From NCBI RefSeq assembly GCF_051020765.1, contig NC_134929.1:4490786-4554785 (forward strand): a stretch of 64,000 bases of DNA, written 5' to 3'. The position numbers were made by a program, and so were the translations under genes. Under the pieces are notes generated by a model. It searched no databases. It was not told the origin of the DNA and saw only the letters and a list, made by a program, of their open reading frames with translations. Positions 12,474 through 22,698 of this stretch are shown here, piece after piece (position 1 is the first letter of the stretch; every line of letters begins with the position of its first letter). Source of the DNA: Lasioglossum baleicum. Taxonomy: Eukaryota > Arthropoda > Insecta > Hymenoptera > Halictidae.

Positions 12474-12570
12474 CGCCGGTTGGTGCAGCGGCTATGGTCT
12501 CCGACTGCGGAACCGCTGAAGACTTTTTGGACCGGGTCCGAATCTCGGTCAAGTCAATTTTTTTTTTTTT
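12474..12570 (+). ncRNA. tRNA-like module in left inverted repeat, followed by long T-run
   Basis: Box A-like TTGGTGCAGCGG (12480-12491) and box B-like GGGTCCGAATCTC (12534-12546) lie 56 bp apart, followed by a run of 12 or more T from about 12558. It reads inward, toward the transposase gene. The exact inverse copy is at 16561-16642. Confidence 0.6.
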
Positions 12571-12725
12571 CGTTAATCACTTGCTTTTTTCGCTTACTAA
12601 CCATATGATTGTTGATAAACCCGTGTAAAAACATTTTTTAACTGTGTTTAGACTATTTTATAATAATTTTTCGGAAAAATATTTTTGGAGTACTTTTGGT
12701 CTCTAGTCATTTGCGGACTGTATTA

Positions 12726-13728
12726 CAGCTCTATTGTTGTCTGGAAAAAGTCCTGATGATAGGTATAGTAACTTCGCTGCTTTTTATTATATCTTTTGCA
12801 AGCAGCGGTCAGCTGTCCCTCGTTTCATTAGCTTTTTGCGTGACAATGGTAATGGGTAACGGGACCAGTGCTCAGCGTACAAAGCCTCTCTTGGCTACTA
12901 CTCACGAGTTTCTACCTGCTCCGGGGGGCAGGTCACTCTTCGCGAATACTGTTCACAGGTAATGAACGATATATAAAGACGTACTCTAAAACCCCCAAAA
13001 TCCCGAAAATCATAAAAAGATCATATAGATTATGTACAGGGTGTTGATGCGACTTCGGTACCAGCCAATTCGGAAGGGAAAATATTTTACCGTTGCACAG
13101 AAATCCTCCGTCGTACCTTTATTTTATGACCAGCTCACGACAAAAGGACTTTTTCGCAGAGCTCGTAACAAAAAAACACCCGCGCTTGTTAATGACGGTT
13201 TCAAGGTACCGAGACCCTTTACCATCTGAGTCAGGTATCACCCCACTCCCCCTTCGGATTAACTCTCCCTTAAACCATCGGAAGAAAACTTGAACAATCA
13301 AGAGTGTCCTGATTGGGAATCCTAAATTCAGCAAACCAATCAGGGGACCTTCTTGCTTATGACAATCAGTAATACATACCTCTCGGTCTCCTAAGGGCCG
13401 CCCTCTCTACCCCAAAAGAGAAGATCTAAAAAACCTCGCGTTAAGTCTGGAAGCAAGCTCACGATCAGTTCATTCTTAGCTTTCGAACAAGTAACACTTA
13501 TCAGTTCTTAACCGAGTGTGATACTTCCTTGCATCTATCAAGACAAATCGAAGTTCGATCTACGGATCATTCGGAGCCGCGCGCGTATAAGGCAGGGCCT
13601 GTTACAGGTCGTCTGGTTAGAGGACTGTCGTACGCGAGCGAAACAGAGAGTGATCGGCTAAAGTGATTATAATCAGTCTTTGATTTTACTATCGGGTGTT
13701 TAAGTTTCTTAATTTCTTCGGTATCAAA
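12726..13728 (+). other. Non-coding region before transposase copy 2
   Basis: Roughly 1 kb between the left inverted repeat and the transposase ATG. It holds TATATAAAG (12970) that could be a promoter. No ORF here is supported by the related copy at 4075-4716. Confidence 0.4.
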
Positions 13729-16225
13729 ATGTCAAGTGATATCGTTACAACAGTGCGTACTAGGTGTGTTAAGTGTAACCAGTTATTAAGGAAAGTATCT
13801 GGCCAAAAAAAAGAATAGATACAGAACTCGACTCTGTAAAGTTTTCAAAACGTCTAAAGAAAGTAGTGACCGTAGGTGATGTACTCTGTAGTAAGTGTTG
13901 TTCCTTTGTATACAAGCATAAAGAAAATGTGCATCAGAATTTACCTTCTGACAATTCTTCAGTCGGATCTTCTTTTATTTCGATGCCGGTAGTCCAAGAT
14001 GTAGTTTCGATTGCATCGGTAGATGAAGATGCTTCAACGTCTATGGTTGAAGTTGAAGATTCTTCAATGTCCATGGTTGAAATTGAAGATTCTTCAACCT
14101 CCATGATTGAAGTTGAAGATGCTACAACGTCCATGGCCGAAGCTGAAGATGCTTTAACGTCCATATTTGAAGCTGGAGACGCTTCAACGTCTGCGGCTTC
14201 AATGTCTATGGTTGAAGCATCTTCAGCTTCAGCATCTTTGAACGATACCTCGTTAGCTTCATTGGAGCCATCGATGCTTGATGCATCTTCAAGTGCATTA
14301 TCTCTTGGTTCAGTATCTTTAGCTAACACATCATTGCTCGAACTATCTTCTGCAAGTTCAATTCCTACATCCACGTCTGAAGATAACCCATTGTCTTCAA
14401 CAACAGATGAGTCGTTTATATGTAATATAAATAGTCCTAGTGAATCAAGTACCGAATTCTTCGAAATACCATTTAACAGAGTCATTTCAACTCACAAATA
14501 TTGCTTCATAGCTACCTGTAGAAAGACCCAAAACATAATTACTGTACCAGCTGAAGCAAGGAAACACGCGTTTTTGGTGCGAAAAATATACATTCCAAAA
14601 GAAAATCGGTGCTGTCCCAGTCACTTAATTAAAAAGCGTTTCTATCGTCAATTAATTATGAATTTCCGTATTTACTCGAATACAAGTACAGTAGACGCTA
14701 AAGAGCTGAAAACTTACTTTGGATATCTATCCAATCCTTCAACTATTAATGATACAGTTGGTGATTTCACTTTGTCTGAAGAAAGACTCAGAGTATTCAC
14801 AGGCTTAACCTGGGAAAATCTGATTGAACTTCGTGAGATGATGACATCCATGAAGAATTCTAAACAACGTAATGTAACCCAAGCTCTCGTCGTATTTTTA
14901 TTCAAATTGCGCACTGGCAATTCTAACGCGGTCATAGCTGCAACGCTTGGGTTAGAGCGCGAGCAACAAGTTTCTGATTTTTGCCATTCAGTCATAAAAT
15001 GTTTTTCAAATGATATACTTCCTTTCCATTTAGGTGTTAATGCAGTTTCCCACGAGCATTTAATTCAAAATGAAACTTCTAGTGTTGCTAAAAAGTTGTA
15101 CAATATTGATACCGAATTGGCACTGATTTTCGATGGAACATATATTCGCCATCAAAAGAGTTCCAATAATGCATACCAGCGAAAATCGTTTTCCGGTCAA
15201 AAAAAGGTACCTTTATGTAAACCTTTTACCGTATGCACGACAACTGGGTATATCATAGATATGTTTGGACCTTTTAATGCCAATATGAATGATGCTAAAA
15301 TCATGAGGGCCGTTCTTCAAGATCCTACGGGCTTAAGAACTCTTATGAAACCGGGAGACATTTGCATTGTAGATCGCGGTTTTCGTGACGTGACGTCTTA
15401 CTTAGAAGAGTTAGGGTTTCGTGTTCTCATGCCTGCATTGAAAGGCAATCGTCCTCAATTAACTACTGAGGAGTCAAATTCATCGCGTAAAGTTACCAAA
15501 GTTCGATGGGTCGTCGAAGCCATACATGGTATAATAGGGAAAAAATATCCGCTTTTACATCACCAGCTTGACAACAAACTTCTCCCTACAATAAAACCAT
15601 ACTTCAGGATTGGATGCTTTTTAAATAATAAGTTTGGCAAAAGGCTAAATTCTGATGTCGCACTTTTCGATGAAGTCACTAACCGAATATTGAGTGAAGA
15701 TAAATTAATAAATAGTTTAGCACAGCAAGTGGAAGCACAACACTGGAACCGCCGAAAAAGCCATTTAAAACCATATCTTCCACAGAAATTCTGGACTTTC
15801 CGGAAATGACAGAAAACGATTTAAAGATCCTTTTTACAGGATCGTATCAATTATCGCAAGCTATTTCATATTTGGCCGAAATAATGGATGAACATGATAA
15901 TCATATTAACGTCCGTTATTTAATAGAAAATAATAATATTGTTAAATTCGAAGTAAAATCGCGACATATTAGCCGGAAAACATATAAATGTTACATAGAT
16001 TATATACCAAACTCAACTGGTTATTCGGGTATAAAACGGTATTGTTGTGAATGTGCCAATGGGAATCGCACTATTGGATGTTGCTCGCATGTTGCTGCTA
16101 TTATTTATTATTTATCTTATGCTCGATACGATACACACATAGTTCGGCCAGCAGAGATACTCACTAAGATTTTTGATACTGATCAAATAACACCGACAAT
16201 TGATGAAGATAGCGATGAAGACTGA
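13729..16225 (+). pseudogene. DDE_4/SWIM transposase, nearly intact copy 2
   Basis: The ATG at 13729 opens MSSDIVTT, followed by a Cys motif (RCVKC, later VLCSKC). The frame shifts by one base in an A8 run near 13806 and the main frame then runs to 15809. A second shift near 15755-15805 leads into 15806-16225. Order of parts: zinc-like N-terminus; acidic Ser/Thr linker with six 30-bp repeats (about 14020-14203); a helix-turn-helix region (LRTGNSNAVIAATLG); catalytic motifs IFDGTYIRH, CIVDRGFRDV and RWVVEAIHG; then SWIM-type CEC...CSH (about 16050-16095) and an acidic tail (DEDSDED). The catalytic Asp missing in copy 1 is present here. Family by motif: DDE_Tnp_4 (Harbinger/ISL2EU-type); the SWIM finger is unusual for it. 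Confidence 0.85.
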
Positions 16226-16560
16226 AACCGCCTTAGACGATTCCACCGCATACCAACCCCCTACAATTATTAAAGATAAGTATTCCTAATAATACTTCAG
16301 GTGTACATTTTGTGTCACGAAACTAAACAATCTTATTTACAGGATACACAAACGATGCACAATTCCATGTAAAAAATGTTATGTAGAGCAGTAATACAGT
16401 CCGCAAATGACTAGAGACCAAAAGTACTCCAAAAATATTTTTCCGAAAAATTATTATAAAATAGTCTAAACATAGTTAAAAAATGTTTTTACAATGGTTT
16501 ATCAACAATCATATGGTTAGTAAGCGAAAAAAGCATCTGATTAACGAAAAAAAAAAATTG

Positions 16561-16642
16561 ACTTGACCGAGATTCGGACCCGGTCCAAAAAGTCTTCAGC
16601 GGTTCCGCAGTCGGAGACCATAGCCGCTGCACCAACCGGCGC
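16561..16642 (-). ncRNA. tRNA-like module in right inverted repeat
   Basis: Inverse copy of 12474-12555, with box A and box B on the minus strand followed by a T-run (A-run on plus at about 16547-16557). It reads inward into the 3' side of the transposase gene. Confidence 0.6.
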
Positions 16643-17273
16643 CGTTGGAATCAACTTCGAAATATTTGAATATACCGTACATAGTATTATTTTCGTTTTT
16701 CGTATTAGGCAAGTTTTAAAGTCTGGGAGATGTTTTTCTGAACGTAGGAATGTTTAATATGACATAATATATTTTTATGATTGTGAAAATATAAGTATAA
16801 CTTAGGAAAAACGCCGAAAAAAGCGGTTTTTATTTTTTTTAACTATGACGCACCACTCACAAAAATCTGAAAAAAATTGAGCATAATACTTACGGTAATA
16901 CCTCATTGCTAAATTAAATCTGGAGTAGCACCTTTTAGATTTCTATATAAAACCTGCATTTTTTCGATTTTTTTCGTGTTTTTCATTTTTTACAAGCAGA
17001 GCTTGTAGCGCAAAAATCTGGAAATGATACCTAATATGTGGCTTGGTATCCGAAATGTGTCAGATTTTTTTCAGAATTTTTAATTGCCAAAAAATAGGGA
17101 AAATGGGCCAAAAACTGGATTTTCGTTTTTTCTCAATAACTACCCTTACAGATGGGATAGGGGGCTTAAACTTGGCAGAGGGGGGTCTTTTTGAGTAGGC
17201 TATCGAATGGTCCAAGCCCGATTAAAATACCGCCGGGGGCGAATTTCACTATCAAACCCGGCTATAGCCTTTC

Positions 17274-17703
17274 CACGGTGGAAGTGTAATGATTTGGGGA
17301 GCATTTTCTTCATATGGAAAACTGAAACTTTGTTTTATTAACGGCACAATAAATTCAGAAAAGTACGTCGACATGCTAGATGGAGCATTAATTCCATTTT
17401 TGGAAGATACAGTTGGCGAACGTGAATTTATATTCCAACAAGACGTTTAAGGCACGGGACATCCCTTTAATTGAATGGCCTGCATGCAGTCCTGATATGA
17501 ACCCCATTGAAAACTTATGGGGTATAATGGCAAGAAATATATATGCAAATGGCCGCCAATTCACCGATACTGCAGCTTTAAAAGAAGAAATTAAACGTTG
17601 CTGGGAAGAGATTCCTATTACAGTCATAAATAATCTGATAAATTCAATGCCGAATCGAATTTTTGCATTAATTCAAAATAATGGAGGTCATACAAAATAT
17701 TAA
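17274..17703 (+). pseudogene. Tc1 transposase, C-terminal part
   Basis: Continues the Tc1 gene cut at 11841. It starts at GGSVMIWGAFSSYGK, passes a broken second catalytic region (EFIFQQD then a stop), and ends with PDMNPIENLWG, holding the third catalytic residue, and a stop at 17701. The stop and the missing residues after QQD show decay independent of the insertion. Confidence 0.85.
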
Positions 17704-18104
17704 ATTTATAATTATAATATAAGTTTAGTTTTATATAGTCTTTTCTTGCTGTGCGTTTAAACGAATTTCGCACAAAGAATAAGTCTGTATCAATAAATAC
17801 AGACTTATATATGTTTACCTAAATATAAATATGTAAATATCTATAGCACATAAATATATCTTTAATCTTCTGTCGTTATTATATTCGCCTCATTTGAATT
17901 TAAAACTTTTAGCCCCAAAAATCATATTTTTTTAGGTGCGTTTATACGAATTTCGCTCACTGTATTTGTTAACGTCTCTAAATAATTGTAGTTTGATAGT
18001 GTAGAAATAATTATAAGTGTAAATAGTATAAGTGTACATATATATAGTTCGTGCGTTTCGTGTTCTAGAATAGTTTTATTATAGTGTTGTTATTAGTTAT
18101 AGTG

Positions 18105-19918
18105 TGTGACGTTGCAACGTTTGCGACGTCCCTTCTCCGGTGACTCTGCGTAGGTTCGAGAACGGTAAAGGACCGGACCGCCCTCTAACGGGACACGTAC
18201 CGAGACAGGATTCGAGAGCGCCCCTCTAAGAGATCCCGATATTATCGAGGACCTCCTAATGACACCTGTCGCGCGTGCCGAGAACGGCAAGTTTCAGGGC
18301 CGTATAAGGAACGCGCCGAAGGAACCACCGACTTTCCGAATTGTCACGGGGAAATAACAGACGCCCCGCAGCCAGGAAGCGCCCGACGGAAAAGCGAATG
18401 GCCGATTTCGGGAAAATAGAGCTTGATGCGAGGACACTCGGCAAGCAAACCGGAGGCGACGCCAGGACAGCAGCTTTCGAACACCTTGTCCGAATACGGA
18501 CCGACGGAAAACCCTGACGTCGTCTTGCCCCATCAAGGGAGAGCTGCCCCGGGGTCGGTGCCCTCGTAGGCAAGAAGAGGAAGCCCCTCCGCTGGTCAAG
18601 TGAGCGATACGCTCCTTGACCAATTTCGTGATTGCCCGGGGCCCTAGGGCGCGAAGAGGGTACGCTCCTGTGCCATAGAGTTCACGCCGTGGAAACACGC
18701 CATAGGCGATTCGGGAAAGCAGTCGAGTGGGGGGAACCGTGTTCGATCCGCTAGGCGGCCGAAAATCGATGGATCACTGTCGCGCTGGCTATCGTACGAA
18801 CGACACGTGAACGCCCTTTTGATCGTGCGAAATCCGAGTAATCGTTGCGCCGCGAAAAAGTACAGTGTCCTGTGAGGACTCTCGTGAGACTAGGACAACG
18901 TCCACCCGAGCCTAGCCTTGCTGCACGCTCTATCGGGAGCCGTTCAATTGTATCCAACGAAGCACGCCACGAGGAACGGTAAGTCGCACTTGTGATCCAT
19001 TCGGTATTTTCGTTGCGCGCCGGCTCGACCTTCGTCGTGCGAGGATGAACGCTTCCCGTTCGGTCCTCGATAATTCGCTCGCATTCCTCTCGGAATGCTT
19101 TGAGGTTTTTCGGGAATATTTCGGGAGAGTTTTCCTCTGTAAATTGCGTGCGAGAGAGTGTCTTACGAGGAGTCGCGTTCGTGAGAGTAATTCTTTTCGG
19201 TATCTTCGCGTTTCTCGAATCCTGTGTCTCCTGTCGAAGCGCGTATTCTTTCCGTCGGCGTTCGATCGCGTAATCGATACCGTACGCGTCGGGGCGAATC
19301 ACGTGCGGAAGTCATCGCGGCAGTCTCGCAGTTCGCCGGTCATCTGCGCCTCGCGTTTCCGAAGTTCGTTGCGAACGAAACGACGGTAATTGTCAGCGGT
19401 ATCGTTGCGAGCGAAATCGGTAGGACAACCGCGCGGCGAACGACCATCTTTTCGCTATCTTGTATGAAGAGCGCGGGCTCTCGGGTCGCGGCCACGTGGC
19501 CGCTGATTTTGTAATCTACTGACTGCTACAATAAATAGCTCGAGACCATATCGTAGTCGAATTATTCGATTCCCTGTGAGATCCGTCCTGCCGAGAGGGC
19601 TGTCCTAGTCATCCCGTGTTCGAACCACCTGGCCTAGTCGCGACGTCGTTCCGATCCGCGTATCTCGAAGATTCGGCTCTCGACCTCGGCTTCTCCGGGC
19701 TCGAGCCTTGTTCCGCGTTTCGTGTGGCATCCTCGCGGTGCCTGGCGCCCGAACCTTTAGCTTTTCGTGAGGAAATCGTCGAATCTTCGAGTCTCGTATT
19801 GTCTCGGGCGGACCGCGTGCACTCGGCTTGCACGCGGCCTGGTCTCAGCGCCTGCAAGGCCCGAAGGTAACCGGCTTCCGCGAGTCAAACCGCTCGTCGG
19901 AAAAAGGTTAACGTGACA
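18105..19918 (+). mobile_element. Solo LTR, TGTGACGTTGC family, 1.8 kb
   Basis: Begins TGTGACGTTGCAACG and ends TTAACGTGACA, with a clean 4-bp duplication AGTG (18101-18104, 19919-19922). It lies in the 5' region of the Tc5-like transposase gene. It has GGTAAGT (18978-18984), AATAAA (19530) and an internal TGGCGCCCGAAC (19743-19754). No domain-bearing ORF was recognised. Confidence 0.8.
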
Positions 19919-20009
19919 AGTGTTATTGTTCGTTTTAATAAAAGCAGACTCAAGTGAGCGACTTTAGTGTAGCTTTTTTATCATAACTTATTACACACTT
20001 CATTATAAA

Positions 20010-21668
20010 ATGGATCCTCAAGCTACTTCATCTACCACTACCAATATTAATCCTTCTATTGAAGATGAAAAAGTGCGTTTAAAAGACGCTTTGGTATATG
20101 CGGAAGTGCTTCTACGGGAAAAGAATTTAATTGCTGACAACACATCTTCTGTGATTTCCGAGACGGCAATGATAATTGGCGAGCAAATATACGAAAATAT
20201 AGTGAAGATGCTGAAGGAACATAAAATCCATATAGAAGAGTGTTTTATTGATGGCAATGAAGAAGATGATGATAAATATATATGAGGAAGTCTCATGTAC
20301 AGATGCTGTGGAGGACGAGTGGTTGGAACCTGACGAAAAGAAGAGGAACCCCGATATCCCATTAGAAAGCAAAATTAAAACAGTTACACTTGCCCGACAA
20401 CATCCTGAATGGTGTCTACAATCGCTGCAATCAAAGGGTACGAGACGTTTAAGAAGGAAAAAGGCTTTACGGCAATGGGAGCAGCAAATTAAAGGAGGCG
20501 GAACAGTATTTGACAAATACAACGCCATCGATAAATGGACATACGACCGGTTCCAAGAGGCACGAACTAATTTCCAACAAGTTACCACGCGACAACTTCA
20601 GCAGTGGGCTTTGGCAGCAGCTACCCAATATCAATCAGAAAATATAAATTTCAAGGCATCTCCTCGATGGGTAGCCTATTTAAAAAAAAACACAATATCC
20701 GGCAACGAAAAATTACAAAGTATGTTTCTGCAAAAGAAGCCGCAACATTAGAGGAAATAATGGAGGCCGCCGAAAACTTTCGGAAAATAATAAAATGTAT
20801 TACACCACAGTTTGATAAAAATTATATTATTAATACAGACCAGACAGGATGTCAATATCAATGTACATTCGAGAGAACACTGACAACACGAGGAGAGAAG
20901 ACTGTGATTGTTAGCAGAAAAAATATTGCCAAAACTACCCACTCGTATACTGCTCAAAATTCAATTACGATGTCGGGAAAATTGTTGCCGCATGTATTTT
21001 TATGCATGCAGGAAACAATAGGAACTTTTGGGCCCATTGTGAAAAAAAAATGGATGAACTTACAGCACAATGCAGTAACGTTTCAATTTCATGTTCCAAA
21101 TCAGGAAAATTAACAAAGGACATATACAAATCATTTTTGACAACCGTAGTACAACCCTACGTAAAACATGAAAAATTTTTGCTGCTTTTCGATTCCTGGG
21201 GAGGACAAACAGATTTACAATTGTACGACGAATTATTCGTAAACAATGAAGGACTTTGCACATCAACAATTAAAATTATTCCCCCCAAATGTACACCTCT
21301 CGTCCAGCCGTGTGATGTGTATTTCTACCGCCAAATGAAGAATTTTATACAAAGAATACAAAATTGCAATTATCTGATTGAAAATAAAAGAGAGATAGCA
21401 AGCAGGGAAGACGCAATAAAAATACACTCGCTCATACATCGGCAATTTGTGTGCACCCATTTTTAAACCCATGCTTGAATATGCATGGTTTGCATCAGGA
21501 TTATCAATAGAACGGGAAATTTTTCAAAATGTAAATCAGGTGTGTTTCCCAACAGAAATAAACAAAAGCAAATGTGCATGCAATGCACCTGCATTTATTA
21601 GATGTGCCAGATGTTTTTGTGTGCTTTGCTTCTCATGTTTTTATGATAAGTACCATTGCTGCATGTAA
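20010..21668 (+). pseudogene. Tc5-like DDE_1 transposase with Cys-rich tail
   Basis: The ATG at 20010 opens MDPQATSS. Four frameshifts break it, at a TA run (about 20275), an A-run (about 20685), another A-run (21042-21050) and a T-run (about 21448). In order: an acidic N-terminus; a DNA-binding segment (RRKKALRQWEQQI); catalytic motifs IINTDQTG, LLLFDSWGGQTD and TPLVQPCDVYFYRQ, spaced as in DDE_1 (pogo/Tc5-type) transposases; and a C-terminal Cys cluster (CAC..., CARCFCVLCFSC). Its element has TNA duplications and long ends as known for Tc5. A second, inverted partial copy is at 30441-32920. Confidence 0.8.
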
Positions 21669-21859
21669 TAATGCTTGTGAGTATTAACTTTATCTCTATA
21701 GTTATTTTATGCATGTAACGCATTATTTCCATGTTATGCTTTATTAAAATTAAATATTAATTTTTGCATGTGAAGAGCAGTATCACTATAATAAATAATA
21801 GTATTATAGTAGTACAAACAAATAAGAGGAAAGTTTAATTGATGAAAAAAAAAACTCTG

Positions 21860-21927
21860 ACCGTCAAGGAATCGAACTCCGGTCAACGGTGTACTATTCC
21901 GGCACGCTACCTCCAAGCCACTACGGT
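21860..21927 (-). ncRNA. tRNA-like module in right arm of Tc5-like element
   Basis: Inverse of 10421-10497: box B is the complement of GGAATCGAACTCC (21868-21880), and a T9 terminator-like run (A-run on plus, 21845-21854) follows it on the minus strand. Located 180-250 bp from the right terminus and reading inward. Confidence 0.55.
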
Positions 21928-22109
21928 TCTTGATATACATGGAAATAAGACCTATATTCATGGTAATGAAAACATTTAATTATAAATATCTTAAAAACTG
22001 CTGAGTATCTGCGGCTATAATGGGGTATAAACGTTAACAGGAGAACGAGATCTATAACTTTACAAAGTTTCAATCAAATCGGAGGAGCATTGACCTTTCA
22101 CTCTCCTTG

Positions 22110-22239
22110 TCAGAGCCACCAACACAACTCGCAATTTCGTCAACTCGCACAACTCAGAAACTCGCAACTCGCAGAGTTTTTCTCACAGCGCCATCGTGCG
22201 GTGATCGGTGTTCCCCCAATCCCACTTCTGACACCAATT
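22110..22239. repeat. Flank duplicated at 33361-33490
   Basis: The sequence beyond the right terminus of the Tc5-like element is nearly identical to that beyond 33360, so the two right ends are parts of a segmental duplication, not independent insertions. Confidence 0.8.
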
Positions 22240-22342
22240 GTAGGATCTCAGGAAAAATGAGGGCACCGCCGTGCCGCCGCGGGAATCGAACCCCGGCCTC
22301 ACTGGTGGGAGCCGATCGACTAACGCGCTCTCACCCACGGAT
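22240..22342 (-). repeat. tRNA-derived repeat, copy 2
   Basis: Same unit as 9673-9800, with box B GGGGTTCGATTCCC on the minus strand. On the minus strand its tail runs into TTGGTGTCAGAAGTGGG, a retroelement PBS-like context. Confidence 0.6.
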
Positions 22343-22698
22343 AATAATAAATAATAGTATTATAGTAGTACAAACAAATAAGGGGAAAGTTGAATTAATA
22401 AAAAAAGAGTCTGACCGGCAAGGAATTGTGAGTATTAACTTTATCTCTATAGTTATTTTATGCATGTAACGCATTCTTTCCATGCTATGCTTTATTAAAA
22501 TTAAATATTAATTTTTGCATGTGAAGAGCAGTTCAGAGAAGATTACTATAATAAATAATAGTATTATAGTAGGACAAACAAATAAGAGAGGAAAATTTAA
22601 TTAATAAAAAAAGAGTCTGACCGACAAGGAATTGTGAGTATTAACTTTATCTCTATAGTTATTTTATGCATGTAACGCATTATTTCCATGTTATGCTT
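22343..22698 (+). repeat. Tandemly repeated 3' segments of the Tc5-like element
   Basis: The block that lies once at 21676-21870 (TTATCTCTATAGTTATTTTA through GTCTGACCG) is repeated here in partial units at 22343, 22433 and 22635. The last unit is cut by the gypsy element at 22699 and resumes at 30312. Confidence 0.8.

Larger units (their letters stand above)
11842..17273 (+). mobile_element. DDE_4/SWIM transposon copy 2, with long inverted repeats
   Basis: The inverted repeats are about 880 bp (11842-12725 and 16396-17273), outer ends GAAAGGCTATAGCCGGG. They are nearly identical, implying recent insertion or conversion. Each holds a tRNA-like module. The transposase lies between (13729-16225). 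The element cuts the Tc1 transposase between the NYP and GGSVMIWG motifs. A CA occurs on both flanks, but the target duplication cannot be set with confidence. Confidence 0.85.
10978..17962 (+). mobile_element. Tc1-family transposon split by a nested transposon
   Basis: The termini CAGTGAGCGAAATTCG (10978) and its inverse ending at 17962 are flanked by TA on both sides. A second inner pair of related motifs (about 11178 and 17770, GCGAAATTCGTTTAA and its inverse) gives the IR/DR arrangement with roughly 200-bp spacing known from some Tc1 elements. Without the nested element (11842-17273) the unit would be about 1.55 kb. The transposase is in two parts. Confidence 0.85.
9926..22109 (+). mobile_element. 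Tc5-like DNA transposon, interrupted by several insertions
   Basis: The left end CAAGGAGAGTG (9926) and right end CACTCTCCTTG (22109) are inverted and flanked by TCA (9923-9925, 22110-22112). The joined target reads CTCAG, matching the CTNAG target and TNA duplication known for Caenorhabditis Tc4/Tc5. The left arm (9926-10812) is the inverse of the right arm, including part of the transposase 3' coding region. Removing the nested Tc1 (10978-17962), the solo LTR (18105-19918) and a half palindrome (10055-10420) leaves about 3.0 kb, close to the size of Tc5. Each arm holds a tRNA-like module. The transposase is at 20010-21668. Confidence 0.8.

Noticed and set aside
11842..17273. Assigning a 2-bp CA target duplication to the DDE_4/SWIM element
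   Set aside because: CA is present on both flanks, but the restored Tc1 reading frame does not fit, so the duplication is left undetermined.
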